64,000 bases of DNA from an uncultured Bacteroidota bacterium. GTDB taxonomy: Bacteria > Bacteroidota > Bacteroidia > UKL13-3. Where the stretch lies: contig CAIVZR010000060.1 of the NCBI GenBank assembly GCA_903910445.1, positions 1-64,000 on the forward strand. Reading direction: 5' to 3'. Every line of letters begins with the position of its first letter. Position 1 is the first letter of the stretch. This document shows, piece after piece, positions 8,301 through 16,226 of this stretch. The notes beneath the pieces are model-generated. The model did not search any database. It worked only from the letters and a program-made list of their open reading frames with translations, and was not told where the DNA came from. The position numbers and the translations under genes were made by a program.

Positions 8301-9147
8301 AGTCATTGTAAAGAACAATTACGGTTCTAGTAAATATTCTGGTACACTTACCATCATCAATAGTACCTTGGATGGTTGCAGCAACTGGAAAGGAATTGAA
8401 GTTTGGGGTACCACCGATTTATATGATTATAATGGAACCAATATTAATTTAGGTGATGATCCAAGAACAAAATTGCAAGGAAACAATATGCGTCAAAGCA
8501 ATAATATCAATACCACACATAGCTGGGCTTGGGTATATGCTGTTAACAGCGTAATTAAAGATGCTGATATTGCAATCTTCGTAGGGAAATATGATGATAC
8601 TGACGACAAAAATTATTCAATGGAAGTAATTTCAGGAGGAATGGCCTTTGTGGACAATTGTACCTTCAAGAATAATTATGTAGATGTAGTATTCACGCCA
8701 CGCCCAGGAGCAGAATTGATAAGCGGTAAAAATGCTTGGAATGCTAGTTATATCGTAAGCTGTACCTTCGATTCGTTGCGTAAATCAGCTCCAACCGGAA
8801 CAAAAATGTACTGGTGCGATCAAAATGGAGCTACCAATCCATTGGGCAAAACCATTATCAATCAAAGTGCCACTTGCCATATTGTTGATTTGACCGAGAC
8901 CTTATTCCAAGATCAAAATTCACCCATGATATATTGGGCTTTTACTGGAAATGGCTTTGGAAAAGTTGATGGAGGTATGAATTTGGTAAAAACAACATTA
9001 AAGAGAGATGCACGTATTCCATATACGATGCCACATGCAGAATATAGTTCAAATCCTATGACCCAACACTTGGGAATTTATAGTATGAATCAAATAAAAT
9101 CAAAGTTCCAAAACACGATTAAAGACAGTAATTGTAATGATTGGTAA
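5350..9147 (+). CDS. Very large secreted protein with Ig/PKD-like repeats and a beta-helix-like C-terminus
   Basis: 1265 residues from the ATG at 5350. The frame stays open upstream to a stop at 5224 but offers only a TTG (5263) and encodes a very basic stretch; the ATG gives an N-terminus with a hydrophobic segment (KLFFFLFSIILFNTLNAQQ), a plausible signal peptide with a long n-region. The middle consists of Cys-containing Ig/PKD-like modules (for example YVWNDGYVGVPRIIK and TVTDNCSGCSITQSV). From about residue 970, short strand-turn repeats (LIIEAGGNLEINNCNIHF, LTIINSTLDGCSNWKGIEV) resemble a right-handed beta-helix. It is probably a cell-surface or extracellular adhesin-like protein. Unlike its neighbours it has no recognisable T9SS C-terminal domain and ends abruptly at KDSNCNDW. 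No specific function can be assigned. Confidence 0.8.
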   Translation: MKSTLFDFDPTKSKTIKTGDKSTIQKAKLFFFLFSIILFNTLNAQQPFCSLVANGAFVSTQYNHTDPFKSGKVTGWIASHGAPQFNFNSPLSDSASPQIEAAYNTFTGNIGSGIRTANKIAFYQGLKYYIVFNYRNDNGVDAKELNIALVADAVWGTPGNTLPIGGLGSFTQIGTSIQVPGTNSSWTKKIVCFTAPYSNADLWFYAKVAAGTSTSAQIGIENIEIYQDFDFAGSPKVRYLCDETAVLGLQSTSCTPLNTLPTHAWYISGSNAVIANTQSISVLPSVTTTYVLARDNGACITFDTVKVMAAHKPYFTLGPDTTICQCEPYTLDPGIRNNCYSYVWNDGYVGVPRIIKENSKTAPGKLSQIYTLTVTDNCSGCSITQSVTINFKPVPNCKPRSKVFCEGEFPQSITTKGIGTSYSWSWNAAVAPSAPYDGASLVVNSIGTYVCKVTDANGACTYGYDTITVNPWDSMQFDIVANQSYSPCDRKGLYLVNTYEQETPIKWYKDGVYVHTGIALYTSENGLYTGELVSPFGFCTKTDTYKLTFIDPPIVNLSSLYGSYCRNGSDTVLDFTYCDTCTKDMGHVTSIKWSGNGVIFSNNKYYYSPSRALCGNNLLTATIVYTKYDIICTTYVNTNAYKICPLVLDSVLPLCAGDGDVFLYNQGALIANANIYGNGVYQENGTKLYKFSPKQAGAGLHTIRYYYSDSAGCNGWDSIKVKVLGKPTIKLWAGDCNNGAPTWNVLVYAAQAEGDMYTLESSEWNGASHYGIGYNKNFATTSFWGSTKGNSMSGHTYWFKVTNSIGCYDSMSLTIGKEKPIHLTYDPTACISKGVPLTAYYNNTLIDGNSYPGNIAYIWDNDDTSFISTLTGADNDYANMMSQVKTHPVYGSKHIENSAIAKHKVFTIGWHRVRVLTFGGCEYTDSIFVPFECGNCKTDVENIVITTSVKWSSEERVINGNLIIEAGGNLEINNCNIHFTNNSRVIVKNNYGSSKYSGTLTIINSTLDGCSNWKGIEVWGTTDLYDYNGTNINLGDDPRTKLQGNNMRQSNNINTTHSWAWVYAVNSVIKDADIAIFVGKYDDTDDKNYSMEVISGGMAFVDNCTFKNNYVDVVFTPRPGAELISGKNAWNASYIVSCTFDSLRKSAPTGTKMYWCDQNGATNPLGKTIINQSATCHIVDLTETLFQDQNSPMIYWAFTGNGFGKVDGGMNLVKTTLKRDARIPYTMPHAEYSSNPMTQHLGIYSMNQIKSKFQNTIKDSNCNDW

Positions 9148-9189
9148 GTAAGATTTTTAATTAGATAAATTGGTTTTTTTTCTTGTAAG

Positions 9190-9214
9190 AGCCGGCTTGA
9201 TCGCCGGCTTTTTC
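9190..9214 (+). terminator. Rho-independent terminator after the large secreted-protein gene
   Basis: Stem AGCCGGC (9190-9196), loop TTGATC, stem GCCGGCT (9203-9209), then a short T run. It lies 43 bp after the stop codon, which argues that the gene really ends at 9147. Confidence 0.85.
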
Positions 9215-9368
9215 GCGTTATATACTTTTCGGATATATCATGAATTATACATCGAGTTCCGAATTCCTTCCATTTTCATTTCTTTCCTGGGCTGGTAATT
9301 TTTAAAAAGCACCCAGAATTACCCCTTAAATTTTACTTTTCGATGCTTCCGTGTCAATTGGCCTCAAA

Positions 9369-9470
9369 GCCTTGATGACAGGGGCTTGCAAGGCGACTCA
9401 AAGCATATTCACATAAAGTATTGATTTTCAATGCTTTAAACAAGGCAATTCCATGCCTCAAAAACCCCTG
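9369..9470 (+). other. Cluster of hairpins in the 9148-9598 gap
   Basis: Several stems lie close together: GCCTTG/CAAGGC (9369-9394), AAGTATTGA/TCAATGCTT (9416-9436, one G-U pair), AGGCA/TGCCT (9443-9458), and CAGGGG (9379-9384) that could pair with CCCCTG (9465-9470) around the inner two. It may be a structured RNA or regulatory region; evidence is only the complementarity. The rest of the gap holds a terminator and the promoter of the next gene. Confidence 0.3.
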
Positions 9471-9521
9471 AAATCCAAGTGTAGCTTATTGTTGACACAT
9501 TTAAAAATAATCAAAAATAAA

Positions 9522-9554
9522 TTTGTTTTTATCGGACGAAATTCTTTATATTTG
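9522..9554 (+). promoter_or_regulatory. Bacteroidota-type promoter, TTTG -33 and TATATTTG -7
   Basis: TTTG at 9522-9525 and TATATTTG at 9547-9554 are separated by 21 bp, matching the Bacteroidota -33/-7 consensus. The ATG follows about 44 nt later. Confidence 0.65.
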
Positions 9555-9598
9555 AACTTTATTAGACAGAAAACAAAAATCATTTAAACAAGTATCGT

Positions 9599-10897
9599 AT
9601 GAAAGCAATCAAACTCCTCCTAATTCTCCTACTGGCTTCTGCCGGGGTGAATGCGCAGTTCACGCTTTTAGATAATACCGTTACCAATACTGTAATTAAA
9701 AACAGTAATACTGATGCCTATCTTTTTTCATTTAAGCCAGATGAACTCATCAAGTTTAAATTTGAGAATAATGCATTACAATCAGAGTCACTAAATATCC
9801 CTCAAAATAGCGCCACACAAGAACTTAACGACCTAAGAGTTATTACTAAAGATGTTCTTTATTTGCGCATCGCAGAATTACAAAACAACCATATCAGTAA
9901 TTTCTATTATTTGAGTACTGATGGATCGAAGACCTGGAATAAAATAACCACCCCCGACAAGAAGCTACCATTATATAGTTATGCCGACGAAGTGAAAGGT
10001 ATCATCTACTTTAGCAAGTCGGATTTAACTGGCTACTATACCTACGAATACGCTACCAATCGTTGGGATTTTATTAATTTCCAAAGCACCCCTTTCGATA
10101 TCATTAAAATGAAGGGTGGCATTGGTTACTTGCAGTTATTCACCAATAATGGCGATCGTATTGCTTATACCACTGATGGAGGTAAGTCATACGTTATACA
10201 AAACCAAATAAACTATAATTCAGCCCCATTTAGTAGTGCCAATCAAGGTATTTTGCAAAAAATAACTATGGTTACTGATCAACACTGGTATGCACAATAC
10301 CAATTTGTAGAAGCTGGCACACAAAAGAATCAAGTATTAGTAACTACCGACCAAGGAGCAACCTGGAAGGTAATCATGAATACCTTTGTAGATTTAATTC
10401 AACCAGCCAGCGATAATACCGTATATATATACAAGCAAGATGGTTCAAAAGGACTATTATACCTAGTAAGCGATTATGGAAACAAGGTTTGCCCTACCCT
10501 ATTTACAGGAAGAGTGCAGTCGATGAATTTCATGAATCCTAGTTCAGGTATCATTTTCGCTCAAAGCCCTGAAACTTTAACCTACGGGGTATGGTTATTA
10601 ACGAATAGTGGAGGTGCTGCATGTGGCGCTGCCAATGGTATTGCAAGCAAATCAAAAACAGCTGCCAAAAACAAGATCAGTGTATATCCTAATCCTGCCA
10701 GCTCACAAATAACAATATCACATGCTGCCGCAACGCACCAAGCAGCTTATAGCATTCAATCGATAACAGGGCAAGTAGCTATGACTGGCGAATTGCAAGA
10801 AGGTAGCACGAGTACTGAAATCAATATCTCAGGATTATCTGCTGGTGTTTACTTGATTAGAACCGATTCAGGTGTTTCTAAATTTGTGAAGGAGTAA
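9599..10897 (+). CDS. Secreted BNR/Asp-box repeat protein with T9SS type A domain
   Basis: 432 residues. The signal peptide is MKAIKLLLILLLASAGVNAQF. The body contains Asp-box-like motifs typical of sialidase-type beta-propellers: STDGSKTWNKI, TTDGGKSYVI and TTDQGATWKVI. The last ~75 residues form a T9SS type A sorting domain: ISVYPNPASSQITIS, the TGQV turn, and a terminal LSAGVYLIR...KFVKE. It is probably exported by Sec, passed through the T9SS and anchored or released at the surface. Asp-boxes alone do not prove sialidase activity; the catalytic arginine triad is not evident, so enzymatic function is open. It has its own promoter. Confidence 0.85.
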   Translation: MKAIKLLLILLLASAGVNAQFTLLDNTVTNTVIKNSNTDAYLFSFKPDELIKFKFENNALQSESLNIPQNSATQELNDLRVITKDVLYLRIAELQNNHISNFYYLSTDGSKTWNKITTPDKKLPLYSYADEVKGIIYFSKSDLTGYYTYEYATNRWDFINFQSTPFDIIKMKGGIGYLQLFTNNGDRIAYTTDGGKSYVIQNQINYNSAPFSSANQGILQKITMVTDQHWYAQYQFVEAGTQKNQVLVTTDQGATWKVIMNTFVDLIQPASDNTVYIYKQDGSKGLLYLVSDYGNKVCPTLFTGRVQSMNFMNPSSGIIFAQSPETLTYGVWLLTNSGGAACGAANGIASKSKTAAKNKISVYPNPASSQITISHAAATHQAAYSIQSITGQVAMTGELQEGSTSTEINISGLSAGVYLIRTDSGVSKFVKE

Positions 10898-10989
10898 AAT
10901 ATCCTTTCTCTTTTCTACATTTCAATTCGATTAAACATTCGATAATCGGATATTTTAAAGTATTCCTTTTTTATCTCAAACGAAATAAT

Positions 10990-10997
10990 TACCTTCG
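10990..10997 (+). promoter_or_regulatory. Probable -7 box TACCTTCG of rpsP
   Basis: TACCTTCG differs from TAnnTTTG by one base and lies 47 nt before the rpsP ATG in an otherwise AT-rich gap. Confidence 0.45.
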
Positions 10998-11044
10998 CGC
11001 TCTTTTAAAATTATTCACCCATAACAATTATTCATTAATTACCC

Positions 11045-11602
11045 ATGGCAACCAAAATCAGACTTCAACGTTTCGGACGTAAAAACAAAGCATACTACCA
11101 TGTAGTTATTGCTGACTCTCACTCACCTCGTGATGGAAAATTCATTGAGCGTATTGGCAACTACAATCCTAACACAAACCCTGCAATTATCGAATTAAAC
11201 TTCGATCGCGCAATGTATTGGATTGGTAATGGAGCTATTCCTTCTGATACTGCAAACGCAATACTTTCTTATAAAGGAGTTTTATATAAAAACCACTTAT
11301 TAAAAGGTGTAAAGAAAAATGCTTTGACGCTAGAACAAGCTGAAGAAAAATTCAAGACTTGGGTAGAAGCTAAAGAATCAAAAGTTGAAGCTAAGAAAAC
11401 CAATCTCGTTGAATCAAAAGTAGCTTCACGTAAATCGGCTATCGAAGCAGAAACAAAAGTAAATATTGCCCGTACTGAGAAATTTGCTGCGAAACGTAAA
11501 GCTGAATTAGAAGCTTTAACAGCAACAGCAGAAACAGAAACAGTAGAAGAAACTCCAACAATCGAAGAAACTCCAGCAGAGGAAACTCCAGCAGCAGAGT
11601 AA
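11045..11602 (+). CDS. rpsP: 30S ribosomal protein S16
   Basis: 185 residues. The first ~80 are canonical S16: MATKIRLQRFGRKNKAYYHV, ADSHSPRDGKFIERIGNYNPN, and FDRAMYWIGNGAIPSDTANAIL. S16 binds 16S rRNA early in small-subunit assembly. The protein is about twice the minimal S16 length, with a Lys/Glu-rich helical extension from about 95 and a repetitive acidic end built from EETP units; long acidic tails are common in Bacteroidota S16. It is not followed here by rimM, trmD or rplS, the partners of the classic operon; a strong terminator isolates it. Confidence 0.97.
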   Translation: MATKIRLQRFGRKNKAYYHVVIADSHSPRDGKFIERIGNYNPNTNPAIIELNFDRAMYWIGNGAIPSDTANAILSYKGVLYKNHLLKGVKKNALTLEQAEEKFKTWVEAKESKVEAKKTNLVESKVASRKSAIEAETKVNIARTEKFAAKRKAELEALTATAETETVEETPTIEETPAEETPAAE

Positions 11603-11618
11603 TTTGCAATTCAAATAT

Positions 11619-11650
11619 AAAAGCCGTTCATACACTGAGCGGCTTTTTTT
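11619..11650 (+). terminator. Terminator of rpsP
   Basis: Stem GCCGTTCA/TGAGCGGC (11623-11630 and 11636-11643, one G-U pair) around TACAC, followed by seven T. Confidence 0.9.
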
Positions 11651-11704
11651 ATTTATAGCTGTTTTTAAAAAGCACCGAAGTATACTTTGCCTAATACGAT
11701 TGCT

Positions 11705-11712
11705 TATCTTTG
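11705..11712 (+). promoter_or_regulatory. -7 box TATCTTTG of the NDH-2/TerC operon
   Basis: A perfect TAnnTTTG whose last base is 6 nt before the ATG at 11719. The TTG inside this box (11710) is in frame with the gene but should not be taken as its start. A TTTG at 11686-11689 is a possible but closely spaced -33. Confidence 0.65.
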
Positions 11713-11718
11713 CATCCC

Positions 11719-13002
11719 ATGGAATTCATAGCACATATCCCACCCGCCAAATATAAGAGAGTAGTAGTTATTGGCGCCGGATTTGGAGGCTTGAAAATAG
11801 CGCAGAAACTCAAGGGCAGCGACTATCAAGTGGTACTCATCGATAAGAACAATTACCATCAGTTTCAACCCTTATTTTATCAGGTAGCTACTTCTGGATT
11901 AGAACCCAGTTCCATTTGTTTCCCACTGAGGAAAATATTTCAAAATGCAACACAAACATATATTCGTGTTGCCGAGGTGCAATCTATACACTCCGAAAGA
12001 AATACGGTAAGCACTAGTATTGGCGCCATTACCTACGATTATTTAATTATTGCCACAGGCTGCGACACCAACTTTTTTGGAAATAAAAATGTGATTGAAC
12101 ATGCGCTTGGGATGAAAAGTGTGGGAGAAGCCCTGGCCTTAAGAAATCATATACTCCAGAACTTCGAAAATCGAACCAACGACGATGAAGACAATGAGAA
12201 ATACTTGAATATCGTCATTGTAGGTGGAGGACCTACCGGTGTTGAGATTGCTGGCACTTTGGCCGAAATGCGTAATCATATCCTGCCCAAAGACTATCCA
12301 GAGATCGATTTCACTAAATTAAAAATTTCAATACTCGATAATGGGGAGCGTTTGTTAAGCAGCTTCTCCCCTCGCTCCTCAGAGAAGGCAAAGCAATACC
12401 TCGAAGATATTGGAGTTACCATCCGATTGAAAACGCTGGTAAAGGATTTTGATGGCAATACAGCCATTTTGGGTGATGGATCAACCATTATATCGAATAC
12501 TGTTATTTGGGCTGCAGGAATTACCGGGAATAGCATCCCAGGGATTTCTAATAACTCTATCGTAAGAGGCAACCGCTACCGAGTGAATGAGTTCAATATC
12601 GTGGAAGGTTATAATAATATTTTTGCAATAGGGGATATCTGTTATCAAGTAGATAAGGAGTTTCCTGATGGGCACCCACAAGTTGCCCAAGTGGCCATGC
12701 AACAAGGCCGGAACCTGGCCAAAAACCTCAAAAATTTAATTGATAAGAAAACTATGGAACCTGTTACCTATGTCGACCTGGGAAGCATGGCTACCATCGG
12801 TAGAAATAAGGCGGTGGTAGAAATTCGTTCGTTTAAATTGTATGGTATCGCGGCATGGTTCATCTGGATGTTTGTGCACCTTATGTCGCTGGTGGGCGTA
12901 AAAAATAAGATTCTGATTTTCATTAATTGGTTTTGGAATTATATAACCTACGATCAGAGTTTACGATTAATCATCAAGCAAAAAAACAATACAAAAAGAT
13001 AA
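11719..13002 (+). CDS. Type II NADH dehydrogenase (NDH-2)
   Basis: 427 residues. A single-subunit, non-proton-pumping NADH:quinone oxidoreductase on the inner face of the cytoplasmic membrane. Two Rossmann motifs are seen: FAD-binding VVVIGAGFGGLKIAQKL (about 15-31) and NADH-binding IVIVGGGPTGVEIAGTLAEM. A second FAD contact is in NNIFAIGDICY. The C-terminal 70 residues are hydrophobic and amphipathic (WFIWMFVHLMSLVGVKNKIL), typical of membrane-bound NDH-2. The start is placed at ATG 11719 because the longer frame would begin inside the promoter. Only one base separates it from the following TerC gene, so they form an operon. Confidence 0.92.
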   Translation: MEFIAHIPPAKYKRVVVIGAGFGGLKIAQKLKGSDYQVVLIDKNNYHQFQPLFYQVATSGLEPSSICFPLRKIFQNATQTYIRVAEVQSIHSERNTVSTSIGAITYDYLIIATGCDTNFFGNKNVIEHALGMKSVGEALALRNHILQNFENRTNDDEDNEKYLNIVIVGGGPTGVEIAGTLAEMRNHILPKDYPEIDFTKLKISILDNGERLLSSFSPRSSEKAKQYLEDIGVTIRLKTLVKDFDGNTAILGDGSTIISNTVIWAAGITGNSIPGISNNSIVRGNRYRVNEFNIVEGYNNIFAIGDICYQVDKEFPDGHPQVAQVAMQQGRNLAKNLKNLIDKKTMEPVTYVDLGSMATIGRNKAVVEIRSFKLYGIAAWFIWMFVHLMSLVGVKNKILIFINWFWNYITYDQSLRLIIKQKNNTKR

Positions 13003-13003
13003 G

Positions 13004-13768
13004 ATGTTTCAGGAGTTATTGCAAAATATATTGGGGAGTGATTTGCATGCAGCAGGGATCATTATTTTAAATCTGATTTTAATTGAAAGCCTGCTAAGCA
13101 TTGATAATGCTGCTGTTCTTGCCACCATGGTGATGGATTTGCCCCCGGCACAACGCTCCAAAGCATTACGAATTGGGATTATTTTCGCCTATATCTTCAG
13201 AGGACTTGCCTTACTCTTTGCATCCATACTCATTAAGATTACCTGGTTGAAATTAATTGGAGCCATCTATTTAATATATATGAGTTTTAGTTTTTTCTTT
13301 TCAAAGAAGGACGAAGAAAATCATGACGTAAACATCAACGACAATCGATTGTTTAGATATCTGAAACCCATACTTGGTGCATTTTGGAGCACTGTAGTGA
13401 TGGTAGAGCTCATGGATTTGGTATTCTCAATTGATAATGTATTTGCGGCAGTTGTTTATGCAAAAGATAATATTTACCTCATTTGGATTGGTGTATTCAT
13501 AGGCATTATCACCATGCGATTGGTAGCAGTTTTATTTGTAAAGCTTATGGAGAAATTTCCACTTTTGCATCAAGCAGCCTTCGTGGTGATTGGCTTATTA
13601 GGAATTAAACTGTTCTTGTCGTTCTGCTGTGGAGCACTCAATATTGAATGGATTTGCGAATTAGAACATAATAAAGAAGCTGATTTTACATTCTCCTTAG
13701 TTACGCTACTCATTTTCGTGATTCCACTCTTATTTGCTAGGCGAAACGCTAGAAAGGAGAATCAGTAA
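13004..13768 (+). CDS. TerC-family integral membrane protein
   Basis: 254 residues with about seven transmembrane segments. It carries the two acidic TerC signatures: ESLLSIDNAAVLATMV near the N-terminus and VELMDLVFSIDNVFAAVVYA mid-protein. TerC/Alx proteins are linked to metal export, notably manganese, and to tellurite or pH stress; no yybP/ykoY-type riboswitch can precede it because it starts one base after the NDH-2 stop. Co-transcription with a respiratory dehydrogenase could supply metal homeostasis to membrane enzymes, but that is inference. Confidence 0.88.
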   Translation: MFQELLQNILGSDLHAAGIIILNLILIESLLSIDNAAVLATMVMDLPPAQRSKALRIGIIFAYIFRGLALLFASILIKITWLKLIGAIYLIYMSFSFFFSKKDEENHDVNINDNRLFRYLKPILGAFWSTVVMVELMDLVFSIDNVFAAVVYAKDNIYLIWIGVFIGIITMRLVAVLFVKLMEKFPLLHQAAFVVIGLLGIKLFLSFCCGALNIEWICELEHNKEADFTFSLVTLLIFVIPLLFARRNARKENQ

Positions 13769-13776
13769 GGCTTTGT

Positions 13777-15429
13777 TTAGAATAATCGAATAAATGTTTG
13801 GTGAGCATCGTTCTCTAAAACAAATCCATACCCCTTAGCCGATTTTGGGAGTTCCAATTCGTCGATATAGAAATGACGAAACTTCTTACCAATACATTGT
13901 TGTGTACCCGTTTTTAATATATTTCCATTTTCATCAATGATTTTAAAACCCATGATTTGCGTGGTGGCGCTATAGATCGTGAAGCCAAGTAGTTTATCAT
14001 CGCTGGTATAAGATACATTGATAAGCTGATCGTTCTTTAAATTAAAAGTACTGTCACCCAGAATCAAATGGGCTAAATAAAAATCAGGGATACCCATTCC
14101 ATAAATCGTGTCAGCAATCTCTGCCCGATCTCCACTTTCTCTTACCGCATCGGCAATTTGTTGTGGGGTACTTTGCGGATGCGCTTGCATGAGGCAAGCC
14201 ACCATTCCTGCCGTGATGGGCGCAGAGAAGGAAGTCCCATCAGAATGATTGATATCGTCGAAGGGCGACTCCACCGTTGCCGATACACCCAATGCGCTAA
14301 CATCTGGTTTAATATGGCCATCGATGGTTGGACCTTGAGAGCTGAAGTATGCGATATGTCGGTTCTTATCCACGGCACCCACCGTGATGGCGTGCTTGGC
14401 ATCGGCAGGGAAACCAATATGTCGCCATGGATTTCCACCTTCGTTGCCGGCGCTACATACCACAACAATTCCTTTACTAAAAGCCATTTCGGCAGCGCGC
14501 GTTACATAGGCAGTATTGCCATCTATATGAGCATAGGTATGGCTCGTTTTGGTGTCGTCGAATAAATTGTAACCCAAAGAAGAAGTTATCAAATCAACCC
14601 CAGCACTATCGGCATATTCGGCAGCCACTGCCCAATTAATTTCTTCAACGAGCTGCTCTGTCTCTGCATCTTCACTTCTTAATAATAAATATTTAGCTCT
14701 GGGGGCTGTTCCTATAAAAGTACCGGTATCGCCAGTTGCCATGCAGCTTAACACCTCGAGTCCGTGCGGGTTGCCATCAAACACATAGGAATCGTTATCT
14801 ACGAAATCCTTGCATACTACAATTTGATTATTCTGACGAAGGCGTGCGAACCATGGTAATTTATTGGCATTCAAAAATCCTGCATCCAATACACCAATCG
14901 TAACTCCTTCACCGTTATAATTCATTTGATGCAGCATAATACCTTGAAGCATTTTTATCTGATCAAATCCTTCCCCATATATATTTTGAATATCTCCACT
15001 CGGCACTGGGTTCGAATAGGTTGGGACTTCTTCAGTTACTTCATTTCCTGGTTTCTTCAAAAAATCGTAGTAGGCCACCTGAACAGTTGCTGCGACAAAC
15101 TCGCGCTTGGCAATTTCGCGTATTACATCTGTATCGGTAATTTCGATGAGGATACCATTCAACCACTTGCTTGCACTTTTAAATTTAACGCGCTTATTGC
15201 AGATGGTATTAATATAATTTTGGTTCACCGGTAAATCCGATTCGTCAATTTTTATTTGATATTTAGCACGGCGTTGTAAAGCCTTTTCGGAAAGAAATTC
15301 CTGTGGCTTTTTAATACTAAATGTAGAATTATTTTTATCCTTAAATGCTACAAAGTAGATATAGGTATGCTTTTGCGCCTTAGCAGCAATCGCTAAAAAG
15401 ACGATTAGATAGGTGAATATTTTTTTCAT
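13777..15429 (-). CDS. Secreted subtilisin-like serine protease (S8)
   Basis: 550 residues from ATG 15429; a longer frame from 15441 is possible but the signal peptide MKKIFTYLIVFLAIAAKAQ fits this start. A propeptide-like region covers about 20-155. The catalytic triad is complete: D182 in IGVLDAGF, H222 in NPHGLEV and S400 in SDGTSFSAP, with the oxyanion Asn in AGNEGG. After the catalytic domain come about 90 residues of beta-rich sequence that lacks the usual T9SS end motifs. The start codon overlaps the stop of the upstream lipoprotein gene (TAATG), so the two are translationally coupled. Confidence 0.9.
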   Translation of the reverse strand: MKKIFTYLIVFLAIAAKAQKHTYIYFVAFKDKNNSTFSIKKPQEFLSEKALQRRAKYQIKIDESDLPVNQNYINTICNKRVKFKSASKWLNGILIEITDTDVIREIAKREFVAATVQVAYYDFLKKPGNEVTEEVPTYSNPVPSGDIQNIYGEGFDQIKMLQGIMLHQMNYNGEGVTIGVLDAGFLNANKLPWFARLRQNNQIVVCKDFVDNDSYVFDGNPHGLEVLSCMATGDTGTFIGTAPRAKYLLLRSEDAETEQLVEEINWAVAAEYADSAGVDLITSSLGYNLFDDTKTSHTYAHIDGNTAYVTRAAEMAFSKGIVVVCSAGNEGGNPWRHIGFPADAKHAITVGAVDKNRHIAYFSSQGPTIDGHIKPDVSALGVSATVESPFDDINHSDGTSFSAPITAGMVACLMQAHPQSTPQQIADAVRESGDRAEIADTIYGMGIPDFYLAHLILGDSTFNLKNDQLINVSYTSDDKLLGFTIYSATTQIMGFKIIDENGNILKTGTQQCIGKKFRHFYIDELELPKSAKGYGFVLENDAHQTFIRLF

Positions 15430-16106
15430 TATTTGCTCCAATCAATGGCGGTTTGACGATAGTATAAACCTTTCTTTATAAAGTTTTGAATTTCCAAGGT
15501 ATCAAGTTGCTTGTAAACCATTCCAATATTTTCCGCATAAACTTCTTTAGCAAATCGTTTCTCAATAAAGTTATCATCGGCGCTATCTTTTTGAAGTACG
15601 GTGATGGTATTGGAGAATGTAAAGCCATTAAGTGTTATTGGGGTTTTGACATTACGATAAGAATATTCCCAAGGCTCAAATGTATTAAATTGATTGCCTG
15701 CCCAAAATTTAGAAGATGAAACTGGGAATGATAATTTCACATAGCGAATATTCTCTTCTACCTTTTCAACACTTGAAGAAAGCAAGTTGCTTGTCCAGAT
15801 ATTATTAATGACCCAGGGGAGGGTATCATTGTTTCTTTTATACCTTTCTATTCGGTTGGTTTCATTGCCCGATGCATTGACAAACTTTTCACTAATCACC
15901 TCTTTGATTTGATATCTAAAAGTATCTATGCCTTGAAGTGGTGCATGAAAGTCGTTGAATACAATAGAATCTACCTTATAGATAATCCAGCTGCCTAATT
16001 TATTATTAAAATATTCGGGGCCAGTTTGTCGAGGCGTGGTATCCGTTTCCGTTTTACAGGAAGCGATTACAATTATTATTAGCAGGAGGAGCCCGTTTGA
16101 TTTCAT
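15429..16106 (-). CDS. Lipoprotein of unknown function, coupled to the subtilase
   Basis: 225 residues. The N-terminus MKSNGLLLLIIIVIASCKTE is a lipoprotein signal with lipobox IASC. I do not recognise the rest: a beta-rich body with phrases such as GSWIIYKVDSIVFNDF that describe a Bacteroidota outer-membrane lipoprotein type, ending in RQTAIDWSK. The stop overlaps the start of the subtilase (TAATG), suggesting a shared role such as a partner or inhibitor of the protease, which is inference. An ORF start further upstream (TTG at 16127) would overlap the -7 box. Confidence 0.82.
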   Translation of the reverse strand: MKSNGLLLLIIIVIASCKTETDTTPRQTGPEYFNNKLGSWIIYKVDSIVFNDFHAPLQGIDTFRYQIKEVISEKFVNASGNETNRIERYKRNNDTLPWVINNIWTSNLLSSSVEKVEENIRYVKLSFPVSSSKFWAGNQFNTFEPWEYSYRNVKTPITLNGFTFSNTITVLQKDSADDNFIEKRFAKEVYAENIGMVYKQLDTLEIQNFIKKGLYYRQTAIDWSK

Positions 16107-16124
16107 TTTTTTGGAGAGTATATG

Positions 16125-16132
16125 CAAACTTA
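16125..16132 (-). promoter_or_regulatory. -7 box TAAGTTTG of the lipoprotein/subtilase operon
   Basis: Read on the minus strand, TAAGTTTG matches TAnnTTTG; the lipoprotein ATG follows after 18 nt. Confidence 0.55.
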
Positions 16133-16226
16133 ACGAATCAAATCGTTACAGGCAATTATCTGTCAACAGAATTATGTGGGGAAGGCGTTAGTTGATGGCC
16201 ACAATAGACGATTTTCAGGGAAAGGC

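Noticed and set aside
9148-9189. Frameshifted remainder of a T9SS domain after the large secreted-protein gene
   Set aside because: No YPNP-like or other sorting motif is encoded in any frame before the terminator at 9190.
13004-13020. Manganese riboswitch upstream of the TerC gene
   Set aside because: The gene begins one base after the NDH-2 stop, leaving no room for a leader.
15006-15020. tRNA T-loop-like GGTTCGAAT
   Set aside because: It lies inside the subtilase coding sequence and has no acceptor or anticodon stem around it.
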